A DNA stretch of 64,000 nucleotides from Bradyrhizobium cosmicum (GCF_007290395.2 NZ_CP041656.2:3658001-3722000); one strand, 5' to 3'. Positions 45,108 through 56,220 are shown, counted from the first letter of the stretch. The notes: generated from the sequence alone by a model not told the origin. Program-made: numbers and translations.

Positions 45108-45259
45108 CGCGGTCGAGGCGCAAGGCCGGCGAAGCTGCAAATCCGTTATGCATGATGCCGGATGGCCTGCACGGGGTCACGGCGATGGGTTACATATAGG
45201 CTGTGCTTGCGGTCGCCCGACCACGGCCGGCCGCGAAGAGATTGAGGGTCCTGCGCTCG

Positions 45260-47293
45260 ATGAGTTTTCACTCGATTTACGCCCACGGGTTTGCGCGCGT
45301 GGCGGCCTGTGTCACCACCTCGCATGTGGCCGATCCCACGGCCAACGCCAAGGCGATCCTGGCGGCGGCCAATGCCTGCCACGAGCAATCGGTGGCGGTC
45401 GCGGTGTTTCCCGAGCTGTGCCTGTCCGGTTACGCCATCGAAGACCTCGTGAAGCAGGACCCGCTGCTCGATGCGGTCGAGCGCGGGCTCGCCGCGATCG
45501 TCGAGGCTTCCTCGACGCTGATGACCGTGCTGATCGTCGGTGCGCCGCTGCGTTTTGGGGCCCGCATCTACAATTGCGCTGTCGTCGTTCATCGCGGCGC
45601 CGTCCTCGGCGTCGTGCCCAAGAGCTATTTGCCGACCTATCGCGAATTCTACGAGGGACGCCATTTCGCCTCCGGCGCCGGCATCGCCGGGGAGACCATC
45701 GCCTTCGGCGGGCTGCATGCGCCGTTCGGCGTCGACCTGCTGTTCGCGGCCGAGGACGTTCCGGGCCTGACCATCGGCGTCGAGATCTGCGAGGACATGT
45801 GGATCCCGGTGACGCCGGCTTCCGAGCTCGCGCTTGCTGGCGCCAGCGTGCTGATCAATCTCTCGGGCAGCCCGATCACGATCGGCCGGGCACGCGCGCG
45901 CGCACTGCTGTGCCAGTCGACCTCGGCGCGCTGCCTTGCGGCCTATGTGTATTCGGCGGCTGGGGCAGGGGAATCGACCACGGATCTGGCCTGGGACGGC
46001 CAGACCTCGATCTACGAAAACGGAGCTCTGCTGGCCGAGGGCGAGCGGTTCCGCCAGGGCGGCCAGATCACGCTCGCCGACGTCGACCTCGACTTGCTCA
46101 GGCAGGAGCGTGCGTTGATGGGTACGTTCGACGACAACCGCCGGCAGCGCGAGGCGTTTTTCCGCAAGGTCACGTTTGCGCTGAAGCCGCCGGCCGGCGA
46201 CATCGGTTTCCTGCGCAAGATCGAGCGCTTCCCGTTCGTGCCGAGCGACGAAAGCCTGCTCGAACAGGATTGCTATGAGGCCTACAACATCCAGGTGGCC
46301 GGCCTCGTGCAGCGCATGCGCGCGACCGGCACCAAGCGTGTCGTCATCGGCGTGTCGGGCGGGCTTGACTCCACCCATGCGCTCATCGTCGCCGCCAAGG
46401 CGGTCGACCTGCTCGGGCTGCCGCGCGAGAACATCCTTGCCTACACCATGCCGGGCTTCGCCACCGGCAGCGAGAGCAAGACCAATGCGCTGGCGCTGAT
46501 GAAGGCGTTGCAGACGAATTGGCAGGAACTCGATATCCGCACCACGGCGACCCAGATGCTGAAGGACATCGGCCATCCCTTCGGCAGTGGTGAGAAGGTT
46601 TACGATGTGACCTTCGAGAACGTGCAGGCAGGCTTGCGCACGGACTATCTGTTCCGGCTCGCCAACCATCATGGTGGCATCGTCATCGGCACCGGCGATC
46701 TCTCCGAGCTGGCGCTCGGCTGGTGCACCTATGGCGTCGGCGACCAGATGGCGCACTATAATGTCAACGCTGGGGTGCCGAAGACGCTGATCCAGCATCT
46801 GATCCGCTGGGTGATCGCCTCGAAACAGTTCGGCGACGACGTCAACCGCACGCTGTCCTTGATCCTGTCGGCCGAAATCTCGCCCGAACTGGTTCCTGTC
46901 GAGCCGGGCGAAAAGCCGCAGAGCACGGAAGCCTCGGTCGGCCCCTACGAGCTGCAGGATTTCAACCTGTTCTACACGCTGCGCTTTGGCATGCGCCCAT
47001 CCAAGATCGCCTTCATGGCGCAGCACGCCTGGAAGGACGTCGCCAAGGGCGAGTGGCCTCCGGCGTTCCCGAACGACAAGCGCAGGGCCTATGATCTTGC
47101 CGAGATCCGCCGCTGGCTGGAGGTGTTCCTGCGCCGCTTCTTCGCGTTCAGCCAGTTCAAGCGCTCGGCGATGCCGAACGGGCCGAAGGTTTCGGCCGGT
47201 GGCTCGTTGTCGCCGCGCGGTGACTGGCGTGCGCCGTCGGATTCGAGCGCGGCGGCGTGGCTCGAGGATCTCGAGCGGAATGTTCCGAAGTGA
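45260..47293 (+). CDS. nadE: Glutamine-dependent NAD(+) synthase
   Basis: 677 residues from ATG 45260. The N-terminal nitrilase-type glutaminase domain has the Glu-Lys-Cys triad ([34 protein letters not shown]). The C-terminal ATP-pyrophosphatase domain has the PP-loop [16 protein letters not shown] and the NAD-site segment [16 protein letters not shown]. It amidates nicotinate adenine dinucleotide using ammonia channelled from glutamine. Together with pncA it links nicotinamide salvage to NAD synthesis. Confidence 0.94.
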   Translation: MSFHSIYAHGFARVAACVTTSHVADPTANAKAILAAANACHEQSVAVAVFPELCLSGYAIEDLVKQDPLLDAVERGLAAIVEASSTLMTVLIVGAPLRFGARIYNCAVVVHRGAVLGVVPKSYLPTYREFYEGRHFASGAGIAGETIAFGGLHAPFGVDLLFAAEDVPGLTIGVEICEDMWIPVTPASELALAGASVLINLSGSPITIGRARARALLCQSTSARCLAAYVYSAAGAGESTTDLAWDGQTSIYENGALLAEGERFRQGGQITLADVDLDLLRQERALMGTFDDNRRQREAFFRKVTFALKPPAGDIGFLRKIERFPFVPSDESLLEQDCYEAYNIQVAGLVQRMRATGTKRVVIGVSGGLDSTHALIVAAKAVDLLGLPRENILAYTMPGFATGSESKTNALALMKALQTNWQELDIRTTATQMLKDIGHPFGSGEKVYDVTFENVQAGLRTDYLFRLANHHGGIVIGTGDLSELALGWCTYGVGDQMAHYNVNAGVPKTLIQHLIRWVIASKQFGDDVNRTLSLILSAEISPELVPVEPGEKPQSTEASVGPYELQDFNLFYTLRFGMRPSKIAFMAQHAWKDVAKGEWPPAFPNDKRRAYDLAEIRRWLEVFLRRFFAFSQFKRSAMPNGPKVSAGGSLSPRGDWRAPSDSSAAAWLEDLERNVPK

Positions 47294-47786
47294 TCGGGGA
47301 GTACTGATCGGCAAGATTGATGGGGCGCTGCGCGCCTGATCAAGCGGTCCAGAAAAACTTCGCGCCGCGCGGCGGGTGCCGGCGGCGCGAAATCGCGTTC
47401 AATCTGGAAAGTTCGAGGTCCGGAGTGCCTAGGAGTCCGGACCTCGTAACCTTGCCCCAGCCTTTGATCCCCCGCCCCATGTGGTCCCCCAACCCCATGC
47501 AGCCCGATCAGAAGGTGATGCCCTTGGAAGGCCGCCGATCGATGGGTGCGATGTACGCGAAGTATGGTTAGGATTCCATTCCGGATCACTACGGACACAA
47601 ACGTGCTTGGACTCGCGCGCTGACGCATACGTCTGCACCGCTTGCGCGCGCGGCTGCCTGAAATCGATGCACGCGATCGACAGGATGTCCACATCTGCTC
47701 GACGTTTCGGAACCGGCATTTCACGGGCCTGTCATTGAACTGGTCTAGCGCTGCCCTTGTCATCGTCGACAGCCAAGGAGCAAGCC
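47294..47786. other. 493-base intergenic region with a perfect 11-bp hairpin
   Basis: No convincing gene. CGAGGTCCGGA (47414-47424) and TCCGGACCTCG (47436-47446) form a perfect stem with an 11-base loop containing CCTAGG. No T tract follows, so it may be a weak terminator for nadE or an RNA element. A clear AAGGAG ribosome site ends the region. Confidence 0.55.
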
Positions 47787-48602
47787 ATGTCGAAGCCGGT
47801 GTTGGGCGCCGCACTGTCCATCAAATCCATCCCCGCCCACCGCGATTGGCTTCTCGAACGGCAGCGCGACCTCGAAATCCAGGATTTCTTCCGCGCCGAT
47901 CTGCTCGACGGCGACTGGCGCAGCGCGGCCAGCGAGATCAAGCAGATGCTCTCGGGCCATACCGGCCGCCTCGGCATCCACGGTCCGTTCTGGGGCTTCA
48001 AGATCGACAGCCACGATCCGATGATCCGCCAGGCGGTGACCAAGCGCCTGCTGCAGGGCCTCGATGCAGCCGAATTCCTCGGCGCGACGCAGATGGTGAT
48101 CCATTCCCCGTTCACGACCTGGGACCACAACAACCTCGATCTCTATCCGGACAACCGCGGCAATCTCGTCGAACGTGTCAAGGCGACGCTTGCCGAAGTC
48201 ATCGCGCGTGCCGAGACGATCGGCTGCGAGGTCGTCATCGAGAACATCGAAGACAGGGACCCGCGCGACCGCGTGCGCCTCGCCAAGGCGCTTGAAAGCG
48301 CCAAGGTCCGCGTCTCCCTCGACACCGGTCACGCCAATTACGCCCACATCTCCACCGGCGCGCCGCCGGTCGACTATTACGTCGAGACCGCAGGGGACAT
48401 GCTGACGCATGTTCATCTGCAGGACACCGACGGTTTCGCCGACCGGCACTGGGCGCCGGGCGAGGGCAACATCCCCTGGGTTGCCGTGTTCCGTGCGCTC
48501 GGCCGGCTCACCTCGAATCCGCGGTTGATCCTCGAGCTCCGCAATCACGACGACGTCCGCACCGGCGCAGCCCATCTGGCCGCGCTCGGGCTCGCCGAAT
48601 AA
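47787..48602 (+). CDS. Sugar phosphate isomerase/epimerase (AP endonuclease 2 / xylose isomerase-like TIM barrel)
   Basis: 271 residues from ATG 47787, preceded by AAGGAGC. TIM-barrel metal ligands of the AP_endonuc_2 family are visible: His in LGIHGPFWG and VIHSPFT, Glu in VVIENIEDRDP, Asp/His in SLDTGHANY, HVHLQDTDG and LILELRNHDD. Members isomerise sugars or inosose. It is the first gene of a unit with a complete peptide-type ABC transporter, so it may act on the imported compound. Confidence 0.85.
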   Translation: MSKPVLGAALSIKSIPAHRDWLLERQRDLEIQDFFRADLLDGDWRSAASEIKQMLSGHTGRLGIHGPFWGFKIDSHDPMIRQAVTKRLLQGLDAAEFLGATQMVIHSPFTTWDHNNLDLYPDNRGNLVERVKATLAEVIARAETIGCEVVIENIEDRDPRDRVRLAKALESAKVRVSLDTGHANYAHISTGAPPVDYYVETAGDMLTHVHLQDTDGFADRHWAPGEGNIPWVAVFRALGRLTSNPRLILELRNHDDVRTGAAHLAALGLAE

Positions 48603-48632
48603 CCGCCATCACAGAGCGCAGGATTGACCATC

Positions 48633-50270
48633 ATGAGCAAGCTCACCCGTCGCACCATCCTGAAATCAGGCGGTGCTGCCGCAAGCACGCTGCTGCTGCC
48701 GCGCTTCGCGATCGGACAGGCCGACAACCGCCCGTCGGTGACGATCGCCGTGCAAAAAGTCACGAATTCGAACGTGCTCGACGTGCTGCGCGAGCAGTCC
48801 AATGTCGGCGAGCGCGTGTTCTTCTCGTCGATCTGGGAAGGCCTGATCTCGAAGAACTGGCGCGGCAGCCTCGAGGCGGTGCCGGGCCTTGCCACCGAAT
48901 GGCGCCGCATTGATGATCAGACCGTCGAGCTGAAGCTGCGTCAGGGCGTGAAGTTCCACAATGGCGATGAGCTGACAGCCGAAGACGTCGTCTTCACCTT
49001 CAGCCGTGCGCGCATGTTCGGCGAGAGCGAGGCCAAGAGCCGCTCCACCATCCAGGCTTTTGAAAAGATCCCGACGCCTCGCCCCGGCAAGGAATTGCCG
49101 CCGGACGTGCCGGCCGTTGCCCGCCGCATCTGGCCGGACCTCGTGCGTGTCGACGCCGTCGACAAGTACACGGTGCGATTCTACAACGCGACGCCCGACG
49201 TCACGATCGAGGGCCGCCTGTCGCGCTACGGTTCCGACATTGCAAACCGCCGCGCCTGGGATGAATCCGCGAGCTATCTCGACTGGGCGCGCAAGCCGAT
49301 CACCACCGGCCCCTACAAGGTCGTCGAGCTCAAGCCCGACGTGTCGCTGACCCTCGAAGCACACGACGAATATTGGGGCGGCCGGCCGCCGCTCAAGCGC
49401 ATCCGCTTCCTCGAAGTGCCTGAGGTTGCGAGCCGCATCAACGGCCTGCTCTCGGGCGAATACCAGTTCGCCTGCGACATCCCGCCGGACCAGATCGCCG
49501 GCATCGAGAAGAACGCGGCGTTCGAAGTGCAGGGCGGCACGATCCTCAATCACCGCCTGACTGTGTTCGACAAGAACCACGCCCAGCTCGCCAATCCGCT
49601 CGTCAGACGCGCCTTCACCCATGCGATCGACCGCCAGGCCATCGTCGACAGCCTGTGGGCCGGGCGCACCCGCGTGCCGAAGGGTCTGCAATGGGAGTTC
49701 TACGGCGATATGTTCAACGCCGACTGGAACGTACCCGCCTACGATCCGAAGCTCGCGCAGGATCTGCTGAAGCAGGCCAATTACAAGGGCGATCCGATTC
49801 CCTATCGCCTGCTCAACAACTACTACACCAACCAGGTCGCGACCGCGCAGGTGCTGGTCGAGATGTGGAAGTCGGTCGGCCTCAACGTGCAGATCGAAAC
49901 CAAGGAGAACTGGTCGCAGGTCATGGAACGTGCGCCGACCAGGGCGGTGCGCGACTGGTCGAACTCGGCCGCCTTCAACGATCCGGTGTCGTCATTGGTC
50001 GCCCAGCACGGGCCGAACGGCCAACAGCAGCAGATCGGCGAATGGACCAACGCCGAGCTGAATACGCTCTCGGAGTTCCTGGAGACCTCGACCGACCGGG
50101 CCGCCCGCAAGAAGGCGTTCCGCCGCATGCTGGAGATCGCCGAGCGCGAGGATCCCGCCTACACGGTGCTGCACCAGAACGCGACATTCACGGCCAAGCC
50201 GAAGTCGATCAAGTGGAAGGCGTCGCCGGCCTTTGCGATGGACTTCCGCGCCGGCAATTTCGAGGCTTGA
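48633..50270 (+). CDS. Family 5 ABC extracellular solute-binding protein (Tat-exported)
   Basis: 545 residues from ATG 48633; a TTG three codons upstream is less likely. A twin-arginine signal (TRRTILKSGGAAAS) is followed by the SBP_bac_5 fold: LRQGVKFHNGDELTAEDVVF, KPITTGPYKVVELKPD, HDEYWGGRPPLKR and RRAFTHAIDRQAIVDSLW. Family members carry oligopeptides but also opines, sugars and heme. It begins a contiguous ABC cassette with two ATPases and two permeases. Confidence 0.9.
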   Translation: MSKLTRRTILKSGGAAASTLLLPRFAIGQADNRPSVTIAVQKVTNSNVLDVLREQSNVGERVFFSSIWEGLISKNWRGSLEAVPGLATEWRRIDDQTVELKLRQGVKFHNGDELTAEDVVFTFSRARMFGESEAKSRSTIQAFEKIPTPRPGKELPPDVPAVARRIWPDLVRVDAVDKYTVRFYNATPDVTIEGRLSRYGSDIANRRAWDESASYLDWARKPITTGPYKVVELKPDVSLTLEAHDEYWGGRPPLKRIRFLEVPEVASRINGLLSGEYQFACDIPPDQIAGIEKNAAFEVQGGTILNHRLTVFDKNHAQLANPLVRRAFTHAIDRQAIVDSLWAGRTRVPKGLQWEFYGDMFNADWNVPAYDPKLAQDLLKQANYKGDPIPYRLLNNYYTNQVATAQVLVEMWKSVGLNVQIETKENWSQVMERAPTRAVRDWSNSAAFNDPVSSLVAQHGPNGQQQQIGEWTNAELNTLSEFLETSTDRAARKKAFRRMLEIAEREDPAYTVLHQNATFTAKPKSIKWKASPAFAMDFRAGNFEA

Positions 50271-50273
50271 TCG

Positions 50274-51257
50274 ATGGCGCCTCTCGTCAGCATCGAACGC
50301 CTCGGCGTCGCCTTCAACGGGGTGCCGGTGCTGCGCGGCGTCGATCTCACCCTGGACAAGGGCGAGGCCCTCGGCCTCGTCGGCGAATCCGGATCCGGCA
50401 AGTCGGTGACATGGCTTGCTGCGCTCGGCCTCCTGCCGAGGCATGCGAAGGTCACGGGCTCCGTGCGGCTCGACGGTCGTGAGATCCTGGGCGCTGCGGC
50501 CGCCGAACTCGACCGGGTGCGGGGCGGGCGGGTCGCCATGATCTTCCAGGATCCGGCAAGCGCGCTCAACCCGGTGCTGACGATCCGCAGGCAGCTCTGC
50601 GAAGCGCTCGCGCTGCACCGCGATCTCCAGGGCGAGGCGGTGAAGGCCGAAGCCAGGCGGCTGCTCGATATCGTCGGCATTCCCGATGCAAAGCGGCGGC
50701 TCGAAGCCTATCCGCACGAGTTCTCCGGCGGCCAGGTGCAGCGCATCATGATCGCGATGGCGCTGGCGGGAAATCCCGACCTGCTGATCGCGGACGAGCC
50801 GACCACCGCGCTCGACGCCACCATCCAGGCACAGATCCTCGAGCTGCTGTCGTCGATCCGCCGTGAGATGAACATGGCGATGGTGCTGATCAGTCACGAT
50901 CTCGGCGTCGTCGCCGAAAATTGCGACCGCGTCGCCGTGATGTATGCCGGCTGCATCGTCGAGCAGGCACCCAGCAACCAGCTCTTCGCCGATCCCGTGC
51001 ACCCTTATGCTCAGGGCCTGATCGGCGCGCTGCCGCCGCTCGACGGGCCGCGCCGGCGGCTTACCGCCATTCCCGGGACCGTGCCCGATCCCGCGCGCAT
51101 GCCCGGCGGCTGCGCCTTCGCGCCCCGCTGTGGGCTCGCGGCGGAGCCGTGCGGTCTGGCCGCGCCGAGCCTTGCGCCGATCGCGAATGATCGCGCAGTC
51201 GCCTGCATCCGCGCCGAAGCGTCGCGCCGTGCCTTGCTCGGGATTGCCGCCGAATGA
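50274..51257 (+). CDS. Oligopeptide-type ABC transporter ATP-binding protein (DppD-like)
   Basis: 327 residues. Walker [12 protein letters not shown], signature [16 protein letters not shown], Walker [13 protein letters not shown], and the switch His in [11 protein letters not shown]. The C-terminal oligo_HPY region ([24 protein letters not shown]) holds the cysteines typical of the DppD/OppD group. It follows the binding protein by three bases and overlaps the second ATPase gene by 4. Confidence 0.92.
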   Translation: MAPLVSIERLGVAFNGVPVLRGVDLTLDKGEALGLVGESGSGKSVTWLAALGLLPRHAKVTGSVRLDGREILGAAAAELDRVRGGRVAMIFQDPASALNPVLTIRRQLCEALALHRDLQGEAVKAEARRLLDIVGIPDAKRRLEAYPHEFSGGQVQRIMIAMALAGNPDLLIADEPTTALDATIQAQILELLSSIRREMNMAMVLISHDLGVVAENCDRVAVMYAGCIVEQAPSNQLFADPVHPYAQGLIGALPPLDGPRRRLTAIPGTVPDPARMPGGCAFAPRCGLAAEPCGLAAPSLAPIANDRAVACIRAEASRRALLGIAAE

Positions 51258-52246
51258 ACGTGCCGCTCGTCGAGGTGCGCTCGATTTCGCGCAGCTACAG
51301 CATGCGCTCCGGAATGTTCGGCCGAAGCACGGCGGTTCATGCCGTTGACGGCGTGTCGCTCACGATCCCCAAGGGCGAGACGCTTGGTCTCGTCGGCGAG
51401 TCCGGTTCGGGCAAATCCACCACGGGCCGCATCGTGCTCGGGCTGGAGCCACCGGACCGCGGCGACGTCGGGTTCGAGGGCAAGCCGATGGCCGCGCCGG
51501 GAACGCCTGCGTGGCGCGCGCAACGCGCGCGCATGCAGATGATCTTTCAGGACCCGCTGGGCGCGCTGGATCGGCGATTGCCGGTCGCGGCGCAGATCCG
51601 CGAGCCCTTGGACATTCACGGCCTCGGGACATCGGATGAGCGCGAGGAGCGCGTCCGGGAGCTGCTGCGCGCGGTCGAACTGACGCCGGGCCATGGCGTC
51701 CGCTATCCCGGCGCGCTGTCCGGAGGGCAGCGCCAGCGCGTCGTGCTGGCGCGGGCGCTGGCGACAAAGCCCGATTTCCTGGTCTGCGACGAGCCGGTCA
51801 GCGCGCTCGACGTCTCGATCCAGGCTCAGGTGGTGAACCTGCTTTGCGATCTGCAGGCGCAATTATCGCTAACGCTGCTGTTCATCAGCCACGATCTGCG
51901 CGTCGTCCGGCAGATCAGCAATATCGTCGCCGTGATGTATCTCGGCTGCATCGTCGAGATCGGCAACGCCGACGATCTGTTCGCACGGCCGGAGCATCCG
52001 TACACGCAAGCACTGGTCTCGGCCTCGCCGGCACCGGGCCGCCGCAGCGCGGGCCGCATCGTGCTGGCGGGCGATCCGCCGAACCCGGCCGCGCGCCCGA
52101 AAGGCTGCGCCTTTCATCCACGCTGCCCGCGCGCGATCGCGCGTTGCGCGACGGAGACGCCGGCCCTCGCAGTCGTCGGCGGCGACCGCCAGGTGGCCTG
52201 CCATCTCGTGACGGGGCCGCAGGCCGAGACGCGGGACGCGGCGTGA
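51254..52246 (+). CDS. Oligopeptide-type ABC transporter ATP-binding protein (DppF-like)
   Basis: 330 residues. Walker [14 protein letters not shown], signature LSGGQRQRVVLARALA, Walker B FLVCDEPVSALDVS, switch FISHDLRVVRQ, and a C-terminal HPY domain (RPEHPYTQALVSASP, FHPRCPRA). Partner ATPase of the DppD-like protein. Its stop overlaps the next permease start by one base. Confidence 0.92.
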   Translation: MNVPLVEVRSISRSYSMRSGMFGRSTAVHAVDGVSLTIPKGETLGLVGESGSGKSTTGRIVLGLEPPDRGDVGFEGKPMAAPGTPAWRAQRARMQMIFQDPLGALDRRLPVAAQIREPLDIHGLGTSDEREERVRELLRAVELTPGHGVRYPGALSGGQRQRVVLARALATKPDFLVCDEPVSALDVSIQAQVVNLLCDLQAQLSLTLLFISHDLRVVRQISNIVAVMYLGCIVEIGNADDLFARPEHPYTQALVSASPAPGRRSAGRIVLAGDPPNPAARPKGCAFHPRCPRAIARCATETPALAVVGGDRQVACHLVTGPQAETRDAA

Positions 52247-53175
52247 TGGGACGCTATTTCGCCATTCGCATCGGACGCGCGGCCCTGACGATCGTGCTCG
52301 TCGTCACCTTCGCCTTTGTCGTGCTTCGGCTCTCCGGCGATCCCGCGCTGATGATCCTGGGACCGGAAGCGCCGCCGGAAGTGATCGCGGCCTTCCGCAA
52401 GGCCTGGGGTCTCGATGATCCCATCTGGTTCCAGTATCTCGACTACTTCCACGCCATCGCGCAAGGCGAACTCGGTCGCTCCATGCGTGACGGCAGGCCC
52501 GCGATCCAACTCGTGCTGGAGCGGATCCCTGCGACGCTGGCGCTGACGCTGCCGGCTTTCTTCTTCAAGGTGGCGCTCGGCGTTCCCGCCGGCATCTATG
52601 CCGCGCTGCATCGCGGCTCGGGAATCGACCGCGCCGTGATGATGACCGCGGTCGCCGGCTTCACTGTGCCGAGCTTCGTGCTGGCGCTGCTGCTCGTTCT
52701 CGTTTTCGCCGTGCAACTCGGCTGGCTGCCCTCGGGCGGACAGGACAGCTGGCGCCACGCCATCCTGCCGATCGTGACGCTCAGCCTCGGTGGCGCCGCG
52801 GTGCTGGCGCGGTTCACCCGCAGCGCCATGCTGGAGGTGCTCGGCCAGCCCTATATCCGCACCGCCTCGGCCAAGGGCGTGCCGTGGCGCAAGGTGGTGA
52901 CGTCGCACGCGCTGCCGAACGCGGCCATCCCGACCGTCACCATTCTCGGCTTCATGGTGGGGTCGCTGATCGCGGGCGCGGTCGTGGTCGAGAGCGTGTT
53001 TTCATGGCCCGGGGTAGGGCGCCTGCTCGTCGTCGCCGTCGCCAACCGCGACCTTGCCGTGGTGCAATGCATCTTGCTGCTGGTGGCGATGACCATGGTC
53101 ACGTCCAACCTGATCGTCGATTTCCTCTACGGCTTCCTCGATCCGCGGCTGCGTGCCAAAGGAGCGCACGCATGA
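52246..53175 (+). CDS. Oligopeptide-type ABC transporter permease (DppB-like)
   Basis: 309 residues from ATG 52246. Six membrane segments with the long periplasmic loop after helix 1 (GPEAPPEVIAAFRKAWGLDDP) characteristic of DppB. The EAA loop includes YIRTASAKGVPWRKVVTSHALPNA. It pairs with the DppC-like permease, with a 4-base ATGA overlap. Confidence 0.92.
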   Translation: MGRYFAIRIGRAALTIVLVVTFAFVVLRLSGDPALMILGPEAPPEVIAAFRKAWGLDDPIWFQYLDYFHAIAQGELGRSMRDGRPAIQLVLERIPATLALTLPAFFFKVALGVPAGIYAALHRGSGIDRAVMMTAVAGFTVPSFVLALLLVLVFAVQLGWLPSGGQDSWRHAILPIVTLSLGGAAVLARFTRSAMLEVLGQPYIRTASAKGVPWRKVVTSHALPNAAIPTVTILGFMVGSLIAGAVVVESVFSWPGVGRLLVVAVANRDLAVVQCILLLVAMTMVTSNLIVDFLYGFLDPRLRAKGAHA

Positions 53176-54029
53176 CCGACGCGACGCTGAAGGACGCATA
53201 CGTTCGCCGGTTCAGACTCCCGGCGATTCCCGTGTCGGTCGCGCTTGCGGTCGCCTGGATCGTCGCCATGCTGGTGATCGCGGCCTTCGCCGAGAAGATA
53301 GCGCCCTACGGCTACACCCAGCTCGACCTGCGCAACCGGCTGTCCGCGCCCGGCAATGTCGCGCACTGGCTCGGCACCGATGAGCTCGGCCGCGACGTGC
53401 TGTCGCGGCTGCTCGTCTCGATCCGTATCTCGCTGCTGATCGCGTTCGGCGCGACGGCGATCTCGGCCATCGTCGGCACCACGCTCGGCTTCCTCGCCGC
53501 GCATTTCCGTGGGGTGATCGAGCAGTTCGTGCTGATGCTGACCGACTTCCAGGCCAGCATGCCGTTCCTGATCATGGCGCTGGCGGTGCTGGCCTTCTTC
53601 GGCAACTCGCTGCCGCTGCTCATCGGCCTGATGGGAATGTTCGGCTGGGAGCGCTACGCCCGCATCGCGCGAGGCCTTGCCATCTCCGCCAATGCGCAGG
53701 GCTACGCCGCCGCGGTGCGCCAGCTGGGCGCGACGCCGACGCGGATCTATCTGCGGCATATCCTGCCGAACATCGCCTCGACCCTGATCGTCTCGACCAC
53801 GCTGGTGTTTCCCGAGGTGATCCTGATGGAGTCAGGCCTGTCCTTCCTCGGCCTCGGCGTGCAGCCGCCGATGACCAGCCTCGGCAACATGGTCGGCTAC
53901 GGCCGCGAATATCTCACCCGGGCGCCCTGGATCATGCTGGCACCGGCGACCACCATCGTCGTGACCACGCTGGCCGTCTCCGTGATCGGCGACTGGCTGC
54001 GCGACCGGCTTGATCCGACCCTGCAATAA
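53172..54029 (+). CDS. Oligopeptide-type ABC transporter permease (DppC-like)
   Basis: 285 residues from ATG 53172. The DppC-type segment LGTDELGRDVLSRLLVSIRISLLI precedes the transmembrane core; the EAA loop is YAAAVRQLGATPTRIYLRHILPN, and GLSFLGLGVQPPMTSLGNM near the end is diagnostic. Last gene of the transporter operon; a family B palindromic repeat follows immediately. Confidence 0.92.
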   Translation: MTDATLKDAYVRRFRLPAIPVSVALAVAWIVAMLVIAAFAEKIAPYGYTQLDLRNRLSAPGNVAHWLGTDELGRDVLSRLLVSIRISLLIAFGATAISAIVGTTLGFLAAHFRGVIEQFVLMLTDFQASMPFLIMALAVLAFFGNSLPLLIGLMGMFGWERYARIARGLAISANAQGYAAAVRQLGATPTRIYLRHILPNIASTLIVSTTLVFPEVILMESGLSFLGLGVQPPMTSLGNMVGYGREYLTRAPWIMLAPATTIVVTTLAVSVIGDWLRDRLDPTLQ

Positions 54030-54035
54030 ATGCTG

Positions 54036-54121
54036 CGTCATGGCCGGGCTTGTCCCGGCCATACACGACCTTTTCCGCTGCATCGAGAACGTGGATGGCC
54101 GGGACAAGCCCGGGCATGACG
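54036..54121. repeat. Palindromic intergenic repeat, family B, copy 2
   Basis: Same family as 13396-13481. Outer arms CGTCATGGCCGGGCTTGTCC and GGGACAAGCCCGGGCATGACG-type sequence, 86 bases in all. The GGCC/CCGG positions in the arms are swapped relative to copy 1. It lies seven bases after the permease stop and probably terminates or stabilises the operon mRNA. Confidence 0.8.
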
Positions 54122-54301
54122 GCTGAGACCACCTGTGTCCACGCGCCGGGAGCAGGGGAGGCCTGCGAACGCCCGATCCGGCCCCCTCCGACCCAAGTTC
54201 CCGTTGCGCCGAGCCACCCCGTGCGCTATCCGGCCGGAAAGGCCTGAGGCGGCTTCCATATTTTCCCGCCCGGCCGATGCAAACCGAGGACGGAAACCGC
54301 C

Positions 54302-56152
54302 ATGCCAGCCTATCGCTCCCGCACCACCACCCACGGCCGCAACATGGCGGGCGCCCGCGGCCTCTGGCGCGCGACGGGCATGAAGGACGGCGATTTCGGC
54401 AAGCCGATCATCGCGGTCGTCAACTCCTTCACCCAGTTCGTCCCCGGCCACGTCCACCTCAAGGACCTCGGCCAGCTGGTCGCCCGCGAGATCGAGCAGG
54501 CCGGCGGCGTCGCCAAGGAATTCAACACCATCGCGGTCGACGACGGCATCGCCATGGGCCATGACGGCATGCTCTACAGCCTGCCGTCGCGCGAACTGAT
54601 CGCCGACAGCGTCGAGTACATGGTCAACGCGCATTGCGCCGACGGCATGGTCTGCATCTCCAATTGCGACAAGATCACGCCGGGCATGCTGGTGGCCGCG
54701 CTGCGCCTCAACATTCCCGCCGTGTTCGTCTCGGGCGGCCCGATGGAGGCCGGCAAGGTCAAGCTCCAGGGCAAGACCAAGGCCGTCGACCTCATCGATG
54801 CCATGGTGGCCGCGGCCGATTCCAAGGTCAGCGACGAGGACGTCAAGGTGATCGAGCGCTCGGCGTGCCCGACCTGCGGCTCCTGCTCGGGCATGTTCAC
54901 CGCCAACTCGATGAACTGCCTGACCGAGGCGCTCGGCCTGGCGCTGCCCGGCAACGGTACTGTGGTCGCCACCCATGCCGACCGCAAGCGCCTGTTCGTC
55001 GAGGCCGGCCACACCATCGTCGATATCGTCCGCCGCTATTACGAGCAGGACGACGCCTCCGTGCTGCCGCGCAACATCGCGAATTTCACGGCGTTCGAGA
55101 ACGCGATGACACTCGACATCGCGATGGGCGGCTCCACCAACACCGTGCTGCATCTGCTCGCCGCCGCCCATGAAGGCGAGGTCAAGTTCACCATGCAGGA
55201 TATCGACCGGCTGTCGCGCCGCGTGCCCGTGCTGTGCAAGGTCGCACCGTCGGTCGCCGACGTCCATGTCGAGGACGTGCATCGCGCCGGCGGCATCATG
55301 GGCATTCTGGGCGAGCTCGATCGTGCCGGGCTGATCGACACGTCGGTCGCGACCGTGCATGCGCCGACCATGAAGGAGTCGCTGGAGCGCTGGGACATCA
55401 AGCGCTCGAAGAGCGAGTCGGTCCGCACCTTCTTCCGGGCCTCGCCCGGCGGCATCCCGACCCAGGTCGCCTTCAGCCAGGAGCGCCGTTACGACGAGCT
55501 CGACACCGATCGCGAGAAGGGCGTGGTGCGCAATCTCGAGCACGCCTTCAGCAAGGACGGCGGCCTCGCCGTCCTCTACGGCAACCTCGCGCAGGACGGC
55601 TGCATCGTGAAGACCGCCGGCGTCGACGCCTCGATCCTGAAATTCTCAGGCCCGGCGCGCGTGTTCGAAAGCCAGGACGCTGCGGTGGAAGGCATTCTGG
55701 GTGGCAAGGTCGTTGCCGGCGAGGTCGTGGTCATCATCTACGAAGGCCCGCGCGGCGGCCCCGGCATGCAGGAGATGCTGTATCCGACCAGCTATCTGAA
55801 ATCGATGGGACTCGGCAAAGCCTGCGCGCTCGTCACCGACGGACGCTTCTCCGGCGGCTCGTCCGGCCTGTCGATCGGCCATCTGTCGCCGGAAGCGGCC
55901 GAAGGCGGCAACATCGGCCTGGTGCGCACCGGCGACCGCATCGCCATCGACATTCCGAACCGCAGCATCACGCTGGAGGTCTCCGACGAGGAGCTCGCCA
56001 GCCGCCGTGCCGCGGAGGAGGCGAAGGGCGATACCGCCTGGCAGGCGATTGGCCGCAAGCGCAACGTTTCCACCGCGCTGCAGGCTTACGCCGCGCTCAC
56101 CACCAGCGCCGCGCGCGGCGCGGTGCGCGAGGTGAAGCGTCGCTCGAACTGA
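54302..56152 (+). CDS. ilvD: Dihydroxy-acid dehydratase
   Basis: 616 residues, standard for IlvD. It dehydrates dihydroxy acids to the keto acids of valine, isoleucine and leucine synthesis and carries an Fe-S cluster. The cluster cysteines lie in [10 protein letters not shown] and [25 protein letters not shown]. Other family segments are [28 protein letters not shown] and [29 protein letters not shown] ribosome site precedes the ATG. Single gene with its own terminator. Confidence 0.96.
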   Translation: MPAYRSRTTTHGRNMAGARGLWRATGMKDGDFGKPIIAVVNSFTQFVPGHVHLKDLGQLVAREIEQAGGVAKEFNTIAVDDGIAMGHDGMLYSLPSRELIADSVEYMVNAHCADGMVCISNCDKITPGMLVAALRLNIPAVFVSGGPMEAGKVKLQGKTKAVDLIDAMVAAADSKVSDEDVKVIERSACPTCGSCSGMFTANSMNCLTEALGLALPGNGTVVATHADRKRLFVEAGHTIVDIVRRYYEQDDASVLPRNIANFTAFENAMTLDIAMGGSTNTVLHLLAAAHEGEVKFTMQDIDRLSRRVPVLCKVAPSVADVHVEDVHRAGGIMGILGELDRAGLIDTSVATVHAPTMKESLERWDIKRSKSESVRTFFRASPGGIPTQVAFSQERRYDELDTDREKGVVRNLEHAFSKDGGLAVLYGNLAQDGCIVKTAGVDASILKFSGPARVFESQDAAVEGILGGKVVAGEVVVIIYEGPRGGPGMQEMLYPTSYLKSMGLGKACALVTDGRFSGGSSGLSIGHLSPEAAEGGNIGLVRTGDRIAIDIPNRSITLEVSDEELASRRAAEEAKGDTAWQAIGRKRNVSTALQAYAALTTSAARGAVREVKRRSN

Positions 56153-56194
56153 TCACTGCATGTGCGCACTGCGTGCACATGGTCAACAAGTTCT

Positions 56195-56220
56195 GAACGG
56201 CCGGCGAAAGCCGGCCGTTC
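56195..56220 (+). terminator. ilvD terminator
   Basis: A perfect 11-bp stem GAACGGCCGGC/GCCGGCCGTTC closed by a GAAA tetraloop begins 43 bases after the ilvD stop. The T tract is weak. Confidence 0.7.

Noticed and set aside
45146..47314. 722-codon minus-strand frame
   Set aside because: Antisense to nadE, which has its catalytic triad and PP-loop.
54122..54301. Branched-chain amino acid leader peptide before ilvD
   Set aside because: No short frame with Leu/Ile/Val runs and no terminator directly before the start.
54038..55543. 501-codon minus-strand frame
   Set aside because: Antisense to ilvD and starts inside a palindromic repeat.
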